This document shows, piece by piece, positions 17,130 to 24,812 of a DNA stretch of 44,019 nt (position 1 is its first letter; every line of letters begins with the position of its first letter). The stretch comes from an uncultured Bacteroides sp. (GTDB lineage Bacteria; Bacteroidota; Bacteroidia; Bacteroidales; Bacteroidaceae). The DNA lies in the NCBI GenBank assembly GCA_949289345.1, contig CASENS010000038.1, positions 1-44,019 of the forward strand, given 5' to 3'. Under the pieces are notes generated by a model. The model saw nothing but the letters and a program-made list of their open reading frames with translations, searched no databases and was not told the origin of the DNA. The position numbers and the translations under genes are program-made.

Positions 17130-18158
17130 TTATTTTTTTGTGATTTCTTTCAGTTTCTCTTCTACTTCGCTCAAGGTCAGATTCTGTCCTTCAATCCTGC
17201 CGGAAGGGTTCAGTAGCCATATCGACGGAAGTTCCCTTATGCCGAATTGTTTTATAGGAGCGGAATTCCAACCTTGAAAGTCGCACACTTGTTCCCATTC
17301 CAATGTGTCCCGTTCCATCGCCTCTTTCCATTGCGTCTTATCTATATCCAGCGAGATGCCTAAGATGGCCAAGTCCTTTTTATAGTTTTTTTTCTTGTAT
17401 AGTGCACGCAGGTCCGCGTTGCTTTTCCGGCAGCGTTCTTCCCACGAAGCCCAGAAGTACAGCAACAGGTATTTATCCTTGAAGTCTGTGCGGGTCACTT
17501 TTTCTCCTTCCGGATTGGGGAGTTGAAAATAAGGGGCAGACTTCCCGGACGACACCTTTTCTTGCGTTTCAATGTATGCGCTCAGTTCCTTTATGTAGTT
17601 CTGGTCTTTCAGTTCACCTGTCATATTTTCTATCAGGCGTTCTATACGTCGGAAATCGGGCTCCTCCTGTTGCACGAAATACTTGTCCAACACATAAATG
17701 CTGGTGAGAGAAGCCAGGTGACTTTCTATATAAGTTTCAGCAGTTTTGGTTATCCGGCGCAAAGTCGACGTTTTCAGGCCTGCCAGTTCTTGACGGAAGG
17801 AAGTAAGGTCTTCGTTAAACGTATTTCCCGAAATGTTTAAGGAGTCCGTATTTTCCATACTTCCTTCTATCCGGATGACGTCCCCTTTACCCATATAGAG
17901 TGGGTATTCTGCACCATCGGGGAGTTGAAGCCATGAAATGACCAATGTATCTACATCCAGTTCGGCGTTGAACCGTCCGTTTTGGCTGATGAGGGTGTCC
18001 AGCCGACTGTACATGATGTCCGAACCGTATAAATACAAGGTATCATCGCCTAATCCCGTGATGTTTCCCTCTATGACGACCTGGTCGACAGGCTTGTTTT
18101 GGCATGCCGCTAATAAAGTCAATCCCACCCATAAGGTCACGAAGCCACTTTTCTTCAT
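17130..18158 (-). CDS. TlpA-like thioredoxin-fold lipoprotein (DUF4369), lacking the CxxC pair
   Basis: A 342-residue lipoprotein (signal ending LLAAC, Cys19). An N-terminal DUF4369-type beta domain (about 25-115, VVIEGNITGLGDDTLYLYG) is followed by a helical linker and a C-terminal AhpC/TSA-TlpA thioredoxin fold (about 203-340). TlpA proteins use WCxxC to reduce or exchange disulfides in the periplasm. Here the motif reads FWASWEERCRKSN: the first cysteine is replaced by Glu240 and only Cys243 remains. The cis-proline is kept (RELPSIWLL). A normal disulfide reductase cycle is therefore unlikely; a monothiol, binding or peroxidase-like role is possible. comM follows 6 nt later. A promoter-like element lies upstream. 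Confidence 0.88.
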   Translation of the reverse strand: MKKSGFVTLWVGLTLLAACQNKPVDQVVIEGNITGLGDDTLYLYGSDIMYSRLDTLISQNGRFNAELDVDTLVISWLQLPDGAEYPLYMGKGDVIRIEGSMENTDSLNISGNTFNEDLTSFRQELAGLKTSTLRRITKTAETYIESHLASLTSIYVLDKYFVQQEEPDFRRIERLIENMTGELKDQNYIKELSAYIETQEKVSSGKSAPYFQLPNPEGEKVTRTDFKDKYLLLYFWASWEERCRKSNADLRALYKKKNYKKDLAILGISLDIDKTQWKEAMERDTLEWEQVCDFQGWNSAPIKQFGIRELPSIWLLNPSGRIEGQNLTLSEVEEKLKEITKK

Positions 18159-18192
18159 CTCTTATTTAGTAAAAAGTTCTAAAGTTTGTTCG

Positions 18193-18221
18193 CAAAAATA
18201 ACTCTTTTTGTCGTGATACAA
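18193..18221 (-). promoter_or_regulatory. Promoter for the TlpA-like/comM unit
   Basis: On the minus strand TATTTTTG (18193-18200) matches TAnnTTTG, with TTTTG ending 18 nt upstream. The ATG of the TlpA-like gene is about 35 nt downstream. Confidence 0.55.
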
Positions 18222-18261
18222 AAGAAATGCCCGATACATTTCTATATCGGGCATTTCTTTT
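18220..18261 (-). terminator. Strong rho-independent terminator
   Basis: A perfect 17-bp stem pairs 18220-18236 (core GAAATGCCCGATA) with 18245-18261 (core TATCGGGCATTTC) around an 8-nt loop. A- and T-runs at the two ends let it work in either direction. It sits 15 nt past the stop of the leftward OmpA/TPR lipoprotein gene. Confidence 0.85.
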
Positions 18262-18276
18262 TATGGAGTAAAATGT

Positions 18277-19971
18277 TTATTTTGCAATGCTCATGAATTC
18301 AGAGTTCGTGAAATACTTGGCGAATTCCAAATCCGTAGCGGCTTTTTTACCTAAAGTAGGATCCTTAGCGACAGCATCTTTCAAGCTGCTTACAACCAAA
18401 GTAGCATTGTCTGTTCTTGCGCCCAGGATGGCAATCAGATAGTCAGTGTAAGCGTCCGGGTTTTCAATGTCGGCCAACGTGTTCTTGGCTTTGTTGTAGT
18501 CTTTAGCCAAGATTTGTGCCAAAGCGGCGCTGTTGGTCTTCGTGTCACCAAATGCGTTTACGGCTTTTTCATACTGACCTTGAGCAATGTACAGGTTACC
18601 CAGCGCCTCATTCAACTCAGGCGCGCCCGAAGCCTTAGCCAGGTAAGTCTCAGCGGCAGCCTTGTCACCTTTGCTCAGTGCAACCAGACCCATGTTCATG
18701 TTGCCTTCTGCAGAGTCTTTCAGTGACAAAGATTTCTTCAGGTAGCTTTCGGCCTTGTCCAAGTCACCGGCTGCATACGCCAGTTTGCCCAAGTTGTTGT
18801 AAGCGCGGTAGTCGTTCGGATAATTCTGAGTTGCTTTCGTGTAAATTGCTTCCTGCTTAGCGGGATCCTTAGTCAGCGTAGCAGCGTAAAGCAATTCTTC
18901 CAGATTTAACTGGCTGGCATCAGTTGCGGCCAAGTTAGAGATTTCCTCGTCAGACTTACCGATTACTTCATAGTTCAACGTCAAGCGAGAACGACGGAGT
19001 TGCGGAAGGATTTCGTCGGCCAAGGTCTTGTAAACAGAAGAAATGTTCTTGATTTCCTGCTCTCTTTGTTCGGGGTCAGAATACATGGACAGCACGCGGA
19101 GAATGAGTTCCTTGTCCTGGATATTGGATTTACTTACCAATTCCTGGAAGCCTTCCCAGTCCTCAGCAGTGTATTTCGTGTCAACGGTGAGGCCTTCAAT
19201 CTTGTCTTTCTTCAAGTTCTTGTTGATAACCTTAGCCGTGTTGTCCTGACGGTTTTCAGCCAATTTGGTGTTCAAGTCCATGCCGCCATCAGGAGAAGCG
19301 TAAGCGGAGATTGAGATATTATCAATCTTGCGGTTCGGAGTCTCGTTAATGTTCTTCACCTCATCATTGAAAGCACGGGCAGCCTTCAGTTCGCTGGAAC
19401 GGACGTTGGCCTGCTGAATCAAGAACATGATGTTAGCCTCATGCTTTTCCTTGATGATGCGTTGGAAGGCATCCTCGCCCGTAGCGGTATTGGCAGTCTC
19501 CAATGTCTGCTCAACCAATTCAGATGTAGAAATCACACCGTCGGCTATCTTTACGGCCGGTATTTCTACCGTCTTTTTGCCGATAGTAGCGGTGAATTCC
19601 AAATAGAGTTCAGACTTGGCCATTTCCGGAACATAGTCAAACGTAGTTTTCATCGTGTAGCTGCCACCCATCTTGTAGGAGATAGTCTGGTCATTGCCTT
19701 CCACCTTCTCGCCTTGGAAAGTTGCGGACTGGCCTTTGGCTTCGCCACCGTTCCATTTCAACACGGGAGTAACTTCTACCACAGCTTTCTTGTTGAAGTA
19801 CTTTTCGGGGAACTTGCCGTTGATAGTTGCGGGAACTTCACCGTTGATTGCTTCCAGCACCTGCGGGGTCACTGTGAAGTAATCGGATGACAACTCACCC
19901 ATCTTCTTGCTGCACGATGTCAGTGCAACAACGCATGCCAATAATAATGGCAAATACAGTTTCTTAGTCAT
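18277..19971 (-). CDS. TPR-containing lipoprotein with OmpA-like segment
   Basis: A 564-residue lipoprotein (signal ending VALTSC, Cys20). The N-terminal half (about 30-150) is beta-rich. A central segment contains ISAYASPDGGMDLNTKLAENRQDN, like the peptidoglycan-contacting part of OmpA C-terminal domains but degenerate. The C-terminal part (about 375-510) has tetratricopeptide repeats (NYPNDYRAYNNLGKLAYAAG, SAEGNMNMGLVALSKGDKAAAETYL). Such proteins are abundant outer-membrane lipoproteins in Bacteroidales, thought to be structural or scaffolding; no reaction is known. It is a single-gene unit with a -7 element at 20058-20065 and a strong terminator. Confidence 0.8.
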   Translation of the reverse strand: MTKKLYLPLLLACVVALTSCSKKMGELSSDYFTVTPQVLEAINGEVPATINGKFPEKYFNKKAVVEVTPVLKWNGGEAKGQSATFQGEKVEGNDQTISYKMGGSYTMKTTFDYVPEMAKSELYLEFTATIGKKTVEIPAVKIADGVISTSELVEQTLETANTATGEDAFQRIIKEKHEANIMFLIQQANVRSSELKAARAFNDEVKNINETPNRKIDNISISAYASPDGGMDLNTKLAENRQDNTAKVINKNLKKDKIEGLTVDTKYTAEDWEGFQELVSKSNIQDKELILRVLSMYSDPEQREQEIKNISSVYKTLADEILPQLRRSRLTLNYEVIGKSDEEISNLAATDASQLNLEELLYAATLTKDPAKQEAIYTKATQNYPNDYRAYNNLGKLAYAAGDLDKAESYLKKSLSLKDSAEGNMNMGLVALSKGDKAAAETYLAKASGAPELNEALGNLYIAQGQYEKAVNAFGDTKTNSAALAQILAKDYNKAKNTLADIENPDAYTDYLIAILGARTDNATLVVSSLKDAVAKDPTLGKKAATDLEFAKYFTNSEFMSIAK

Positions 19972-20057
19972 TTTTAGATATAAATTAATTGTTTGTAATT
20001 GAATTATTTTTCTATTCCTATATCACAGCCTTGTCCTTATTACAGGATTTAGCCACG

Positions 20058-20065
20058 CAAAGATA
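20058..20065 (-). promoter_or_regulatory. -7 element upstream of the OmpA/TPR lipoprotein
   Basis: TATCTTTG on the minus strand matches TAnnTTTG. It lies about 86 nt before the ATG, leaving an AT-rich leader. No good TTG is seen at 19 nt. Confidence 0.55.
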
Positions 20066-20112
20066 TTAAATTTTCTACAAATTGTTAATACAGGCACTTT
20101 ATTTATTATAAT

Positions 20113-21045
20113 TTAAGAGCCTTTCTCCTCACGATACTTGATGTTACGCGGATGATGCTCAATGATTTCACTCCTCAACATGTTGCGGTCGATGTGTGTG
20201 TATATCTCCGTGGTGGCGATGCTTTCGTGCCCCAACATGCACTGGATGGCGCGCAGGTTGGCTCCTCCTTCCAACAGGTGGGTAGCGAAAGAGTGCCGGA
20301 AAGTGTGCGGACTGATATTCTTAGTAATGCCAGCCTTGGAGGCCAGTTCCTTCACGAGCTGAAAAACCTGGATGCGGCTGATGGCGTTTCCCCAGCGGGC
20401 CAGAAAGACATAATCCTCGTTGCCAGGCTTGATGCGCCACGTAGTGTTGCGATCCATGAACCAATACTTCAGTTCCTTGATGGCACGGGGAGAGATGGGC
20501 ACCAGACGTTGCTTATTGCCTTTACCCGTCACACGGACAAAACTCTCGTCCAGATACAGGTCGGAAAGCTTCAGCCCGCACAACTCGGACACGCGCAGAC
20601 CACAACTGTAGAGCGTTTCCAGAATAGCCCGGTTGCGCTGGCCTTCTGCTTTACTCAAGTCTATGGCGTCGATGATGCGGTCAATTTCTTCCACGGTCAG
20701 TACTTCGGGCAGGTGGAAGCCGATTTTAGGACCTTCCAGCAACTCAGCGGGATCATCTTCCCGATAATCGGCCAGCACAAGGAAGTGGAAGAAGGATTTG
20801 ATGCCCGACAGGATGCGGGTCTGCGAACGCGGATGGATACCAATGTCGTGCATGCCGGCATTGAAACGTTGCAGGTCATCCGGTTTGACATCGAACACGC
20901 TTATGCCTTCTCCTTCCAGAAAATGAACCAACTTGGCAAGATCCGTGAAGTAAGCGTCCTCCGTATTTTTGGAAAGCCCTTTTTCCAACTTCAAATATTG
21001 CCGGTATTTCCTAATAACTAATGCTTGCCGTTCCTTATTCTCCAT
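20113..21045 (-). CDS. xerD: Site-specific tyrosine recombinase XerD
   Basis: A 310-residue tyrosine recombinase of the XerC/D group. The SAM-like N-terminal domain occupies residues 1-95 and the catalytic domain 115-300. All active-site residues are visible: Arg151 (GLRVSEL), Lys175 (GKGNKQR), His247 and Arg250 (HTFRHSFATHL), His273 (LGHESI) and the nucleophile Tyr282 (EIYTH). With its partner it resolves chromosome dimers at dif during division. I chose the ATG at 21045 (MENKERQ), which follows GGAG, over an in-frame ATG 96 bases upstream whose extra 32 residues are not family-like and would overlap the aroQ promoter region. The gene stands alone, divergent from aroQ; no mobile element surrounds it, supporting a housekeeping Xer. 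Confidence 0.93.
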   Translation of the reverse strand: MENKERQALVIRKYRQYLKLEKGLSKNTEDAYFTDLAKLVHFLEGEGISVFDVKPDDLQRFNAGMHDIGIHPRSQTRILSGIKSFFHFLVLADYREDDPAELLEGPKIGFHLPEVLTVEEIDRIIDAIDLSKAEGQRNRAILETLYSCGLRVSELCGLKLSDLYLDESFVRVTGKGNKQRLVPISPRAIKELKYWFMDRNTTWRIKPGNEDYVFLARWGNAISRIQVFQLVKELASKAGITKNISPHTFRHSFATHLLEGGANLRAIQCMLGHESIATTEIYTHIDRNMLRSEIIEHHPRNIKYREEKGS

Positions 21046-21104
21046 TTTTCTCCGTTTTTTATTCCTTTTTCCACCTTGTTCATGAGACAGGCGGCAACTC
21101 GGCC

Positions 21105-21132
21105 AAACATTTTCAAGCAAGCTTGAATGTTT
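21105..21132. promoter_or_regulatory. Inverted repeat between xerD and aroQ
   Basis: TTCAAGC (21112-21118) and GCTTGAA (21121-21127) form a perfect repeat with a 2-bp centre. The flanks extend it imperfectly to AAACAT and TGTTT. It covers the -33 position of the aroQ promoter, where a repressor site would be expected. Confidence 0.45.
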
Positions 21133-21148
21133 TACACTCAAATTGCAC

Positions 21149-21156
21149 TATCTTTG
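21149..21156 (+). promoter_or_regulatory. -7 element upstream of aroQ
   Basis: TATCTTTG matches TAnnTTTG, 50 nt before the aroQ ATG. The -33 triplet 19 nt upstream is ATG rather than TTG and overlaps an inverted repeat. Confidence 0.65.
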
Positions 21157-21206
21157 CACCACAAAAAGTGTGCCCCGAGGGGCGAAGATAATAAAAAAAC
21201 AAGTAT

Positions 21207-21632
21207 ATGCGCATACAAATCATTAATGGACCTAATATTAATTTGCTGGGCAAGCGTGAACCTTCCATCTATGGCAGCTCTACGTTCGAGGATTGCCTGG
21301 CCGGTCTGAAATCCCGTTATCCGGACGTATGTTTCGACTATTTCCAATCCAACATCGAGGGCGAGCTAATCAATAAGATACAGGAAGTGGGCTTCGATGT
21401 AGACGGCATTGTGCTGAATGCGGGTGCCTACACCCACACATCCATCGCCTTGCAGGACGCCATCCGCGCCATTACCGCACCGGTCATTGAGGTTCACATT
21501 TCCAATGTTCATGCACGTGAGTCTTTCCGACACGTGTCTATGATAGCTTGCGCATGCCAGGGTGTCATCTGTGGTTTCGGGTTGGACTCTTACCGGCTGG
21601 CGACAGAAGCCTTGTTGCAGGCCAGCCGTTAA
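21207..21632 (+). CDS. aroQ: Type II 3-dehydroquinate dehydratase
   Basis: This 141-residue cytosolic enzyme catalyses the third step of the shikimate pathway, 3-dehydroquinate to 3-dehydroshikimate. The type II signature is complete: INGPNINLLGKREPSIYG with the catalytic tyrosine of the flexible loop, the substrate-binding NAGAYTHTS, EVHISNVHARESFRH with the catalytic histidine, and GVICGFGLDSY near the C-terminus. Length is typical of the dodecameric type II enzymes. It is divergent from xerD and lies 153 nt upstream of pyk in the same direction. Confidence 0.96.
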   Translation: MRIQIINGPNINLLGKREPSIYGSSTFEDCLAGLKSRYPDVCFDYFQSNIEGELINKIQEVGFDVDGIVLNAGAYTHTSIALQDAIRAITAPVIEVHISNVHARESFRHVSMIACACQGVICGFGLDSYRLATEALLQASR

Positions 21633-21785
21633 AACCGAACAGGCCGAGGCGCTCATTCCGCGAGACTTTGTGTTTCCCTTTGCGAGACTCCGCATTGCGC
21701 TTTGCGAAAGAATAATAGGCGAACGGCATAAGAGAGAATAAGGTATTATATATATTAAGGTATAAAGAAGAAAGGTACTAAGATT

Positions 21786-23246
21786 ATGTTATTGAAACAG
21801 ACTAAGATTGTAGCAACCATATCCGACCAACGTTGCGAGGTGGATTTCATTCGACAGCTTTTCGAGGCTGGCATGAACGTTGTGCGCATGAATACGGCTC
21901 ACTTGAACCGCGAAGGCGCTGAAAAACTGATAAATAACGTACGCACCGTGTCCAACCGCATCGGCATTCTGATGGATACCAAAGGACCGGAAGTCCGCAC
22001 CACCCCGCTAACCGGCGAGCCCATCACTTTCAAGACGGGCGACCGGGTAAAGGTTGTCGGCAATCCCGAACAACTTACTACGCCGGAGTGCATCGCGGTG
22101 TCCTACCCCAACTTCGTACACGACCTGAATGAAGGCGGACACATTCTGATAGATGATGGCGAGTTAGAAATGATTGTCATCAATAAATATCCCGACCATC
22201 TGCTTTGCGAAGTGCAAAACGAAGCCACCCTTGGAAGCCGCAAAAGCGTCAACGTGCCCGGTGTGCGCATCAATCTGCCCTCGCTCACGGAGAAAGACCG
22301 CAACAACATCTTGTTTGCCATTGAAAAGGACATCGACTTCATCGCCCACTCTTTCGTGCGTAACAAGCAAGATGTGCTGGACATACGCGCCATCCTCGAC
22401 GCTCATCAAAGTGACATAAAAATTATCGCCAAGATAGAAAATCAAGAAGGTGTGGACAACATTGACGAGATACTGGAAGTGGCCGACGGAATCATGATAG
22501 CCCGTGGTGACTTAGGCATCGAAGTGCCGCAGGAACGCATCCCCGGCATCCAACGCCTGCTCATCCGCAAATGTATCCTGGCCAAGAAGCCGGTCATTGT
22601 GGCCACACAGATGCTTCACACCATGATATCCAACCCACGCCCCACCCGTGCGGAAGTGACCGACATTGCCAACGCCATCTACTATCGCACGGACGCCTTG
22701 ATGCTGAGCGGGGAAACGGCCTATGGCAAATATCCGGTAGAAGCCGTAAAGACCATGACAAAAGTAGCCGCCCAAGCCGAACAGGACAAATTGGCGGAAA
22801 ACGATGTGCGCATCCCGCTGGACGAAAACAGCAATGACGTGACCGCCTTCCTGGCCAAGCAAGCCGTAAAGGCCACAGTGAAGTTGAAAATACGTGCCAT
22901 CATCACCGACAGTTATAGTGGACGCACCGCACGCAACCTGGCTGCTTTCCGTGGCAAGTATCCCGTATTGGCCATCTGTTACAAGGAAAAGACCATGCGC
23001 CACTTGGCTCTTTCCTATGGCGTGGAAGCTATTTACATGCCCGAGTTAGCCAACGGACAAGCCTATTATTTCGCTGCCCTGCGCCGCCTTCTGGCCGACG
23101 GGAAGTTGCAACCCACGGACATGGTGGGCTATCTGAGTAGCGGAAAGGCAGGCACACAAACTTCTTTCCTGGAAATCAACGTAGTGGAAGATGTGCTGAA
23201 ACATGCCGATGAATGTGTGCTGCCCAATAGCAACCGATATTTGTAA
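21786..23246 (+). CDS. pyk: Pyruvate kinase
   Basis: A 486-residue glycolytic enzyme that transfers phosphate from phosphoenolpyruvate to ADP. The N-terminal TKIVATISDQRCEVDFIRQLFEAGMNVVRMN carries the PEP/ADP-site start. MDTKGPEVRTT and the B domain (about 70-165) follow. IIAKIENQEGVDNIDEIL contains the catalytic lysine region, and GIMIARGDLGIEVP with KPVIVATQMLHTMISNPRPTRAEV is the K+/Mg2+ and active-site core. The C-terminal allosteric domain spans about 345-475. The last base of its stop codon is the first base of the next start (TAATG at 23244-23248), so the O-methyltransferase is translationally coupled to it. Confidence 0.97.
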   Translation: MLLKQTKIVATISDQRCEVDFIRQLFEAGMNVVRMNTAHLNREGAEKLINNVRTVSNRIGILMDTKGPEVRTTPLTGEPITFKTGDRVKVVGNPEQLTTPECIAVSYPNFVHDLNEGGHILIDDGELEMIVINKYPDHLLCEVQNEATLGSRKSVNVPGVRINLPSLTEKDRNNILFAIEKDIDFIAHSFVRNKQDVLDIRAILDAHQSDIKIIAKIENQEGVDNIDEILEVADGIMIARGDLGIEVPQERIPGIQRLLIRKCILAKKPVIVATQMLHTMISNPRPTRAEVTDIANAIYYRTDALMLSGETAYGKYPVEAVKTMTKVAAQAEQDKLAENDVRIPLDENSNDVTAFLAKQAVKATVKLKIRAIITDSYSGRTARNLAAFRGKYPVLAICYKEKTMRHLALSYGVEAIYMPELANGQAYYFAALRRLLADGKLQPTDMVGYLSSGKAGTQTSFLEINVVEDVLKHADECVLPNSNRYL

Positions 23247-23875
23247 TGACCATCGACGAATATATCCTCCGGCATATTGATCCCGAAAGCGAGTATCTGC
23301 ACGCCCTGTATCGGGACACACATCTCAAGTTGCTCTACCCTCGCATGGCTTCAGGGCATTTGCAGGGACGCATGCTGAAGATGTTTGTCCGCATGATACG
23401 TCCCCGGCAAGTGCTCGAAATAGGAACGTATAGCGGCTATTCGGCTCTTTGCATCGCCGAAGGATTGCCCGAAGGCTCCCAGTTGCATACGTTTGAGATT
23501 AATGATGAGCAAGAAGATTTCACCCGTCCGTGGCTGGAAGGTTCTCCTTACGCCGACCGCATCAAGTTCTATATAGGCGATGCCTTGAAGCGAGTGCCCA
23601 AGTTGGGGCTGACTTTCGACCTCGTGTTTATGGATGGAGACAAGCGCAAATACATCGATTATTATGAGATGGCCTTGTCCGTGCTCTCCCCCGGAGGGTA
23701 TATCCTGGCCGACAACACCTTGTGGGACAGTCATGTATTGGAAGAACATCCCCGCAGTTCAGACTTGCAGACCCTTGGCATAAAAGCTTTCAACGACCTT
23801 GTGGCGCAAGACGGACGGGTGGAGAAAGTCATTCTCCCTCTGCGCGACGGACTTACAATTATATATAAAAAGTGA
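23246..23875 (+). CDS. Class I SAM-dependent O-methyltransferase
   Basis: A 209-residue enzyme of the metal-dependent catechol/caffeoyl-CoA type. VLEIGTYSGYSALCIAEGL (about residues 52-70) is the SAM-binding glycine motif. FDLVFMDGDKRKYIDYYEM (about 125-143) gives the metal and substrate aspartates, and GGYILADNTLWDSHV the third metal-site segment. It would methylate a small hydroxylated aromatic; the natural substrate is unknown. Its ATG overlaps the pyk stop by one base and its stop is one base from the ATG of the membrane regulator, so pyk, this gene and the regulator are probably one transcript. Confidence 0.88.
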   Translation: MTIDEYILRHIDPESEYLHALYRDTHLKLLYPRMASGHLQGRMLKMFVRMIRPRQVLEIGTYSGYSALCIAEGLPEGSQLHTFEINDEQEDFTRPWLEGSPYADRIKFYIGDALKRVPKLGLTFDLVFMDGDKRKYIDYYEMALSVLSPGGYILADNTLWDSHVLEEHPRSSDLQTLGIKAFNDLVAQDGRVEKVILPLRDGLTIIYKK

Positions 23876-23876
23876 C

Positions 23877-24710
23877 ATGAATAGTAGAGCTTTATCCATA
23901 GGGGTCTTTATGGCGTTGATGCTTTCGTCCTTGCTGGCGGGACATCGCGGGTATTGCGGGGCTAAGGAAGCGATAACCGCCGACTTGAATCAGGCTTTGA
24001 TGCGTACATGGGAAGAGAAACAGGACAACATCGTCACGCAAGATTCCATCCGGGCCTATCGGCAGCTCAGACGGAATTCGGACGGTCCGGTATGGCTGGC
24101 CATTGCAGATAAAAAGTTGTGCCGTAATCTGAAAAACGGCAAACTGAAGGATAAGACATTCCTTTCGTTCGATGTGGTCGATGCGGCCTATCCTGGCATG
24201 CCAACCAAAGATGATTTTATCACCAGCGATACTTTACTTGTGAACAATCGGGAAACAGGGGCGACACTTGCCATCAAGAGTTGTGCCCGCCTTTCTACAG
24301 CGGCCATATTCCGTATGTCCGACCAGCGTTGGTCATTCCTATTGGCTCTTTCCGCATTGGTTTGGGCCATTGGCTTCAGATACTTTGGCCGTAGAAAGCA
24401 AGTTGAAAATGAGGAACCGCAAAGTTATGGTGGACTTTCCTATTCGGTAGAAGAGCGTTGCTTTTACGATGCGCATCGTGTCCCGCTGCATCTCACTCCG
24501 ATGCAACACCGGTTGTTGCTGATGCTTTGGGAAAATCCTTCCCATTCGGTGCCGAAAGAAGAGTTGTGCGCAGCCCTATGGCCTAAGAAGGAGGATGCCA
24601 ATGACACGCTTTACACATTAGTGAGGCGGTTGAAACCGATTCTTGAGTCGTACAGCAGGCTTCGGATTGTAGCCCATAGAGGGAGAAATTATTCGTTGGA
24701 AACCAGATAG
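23877..24710 (+). CDS. Membrane-tethered transcription regulator with C-terminal winged helix
   Basis: The ATG at 23877 gives 277 residues; upstream in-frame codons lie inside the methyltransferase gene. Residues 1-22 are a signal peptide or signal anchor. Residues 25-150 form a presumed periplasmic domain containing the phrase QLRRNSDGPVWLAIADKKLCRNLKNG. One transmembrane helix lies at about 152-170 (WSFLLALSALVWAIGFRYF). The cytoplasmic C-terminus (about 188-275) is an OmpR/PhoB-type winged helix: LTPMQHRLLLMLWENP, SVPKEELCAALWP, and a recognition helix near NDTLYTLVRRLKPIL. This reverses the ToxR/CadC order, where the winged helix is N-terminal. It precedes a TonB-dependent receptor gene by 102 nt, a likely target. 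Function is inferred from architecture; no homolog is named. Confidence 0.75.
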   Translation: MNSRALSIGVFMALMLSSLLAGHRGYCGAKEAITADLNQALMRTWEEKQDNIVTQDSIRAYRQLRRNSDGPVWLAIADKKLCRNLKNGKLKDKTFLSFDVVDAAYPGMPTKDDFITSDTLLVNNRETGATLAIKSCARLSTAAIFRMSDQRWSFLLALSALVWAIGFRYFGRRKQVENEEPQSYGGLSYSVEERCFYDAHRVPLHLTPMQHRLLLMLWENPSHSVPKEELCAALWPKKEDANDTLYTLVRRLKPILESYSRLRIVAHRGRNYSLETR

Positions 24711-24779
24711 ATAGGCGATTGTCAGAATAATGTCAGGAAGATGTCAGCCACATTTCCTGCCGTAGAATGAAGCGGGACG

Positions 24780-24787
24780 TACCTTTG
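24780..24787 (+). promoter_or_regulatory. -7 element upstream of the TonB-dependent receptor
   Basis: TACCTTTG matches TAnnTTTG, 25 nt before the receptor ATG. The receptor can therefore be transcribed separately from the regulator gene. Confidence 0.65.
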
Positions 24788-24812
24788 CGCCGGATTTAAA
24801 AATGAAAGCGCA

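Noticed and set aside
18220-18261. Considered the strong hairpin as a mobile-element end
   Set aside because: Stem, loop and flanking A/T runs fit an ordinary terminator after the TPR lipoprotein.
20113-21045. Considered XerD as the integrase of a mobile element
   Set aside because: It has the housekeeping length and motif set, no attachment repeats, and core-metabolism neighbours.
21046-21141. Longer xerD start
   Set aside because: The 32 extra residues are not family-like and would cover the aroQ promoter inverted repeat; MENKERQ has a good ribosome site.
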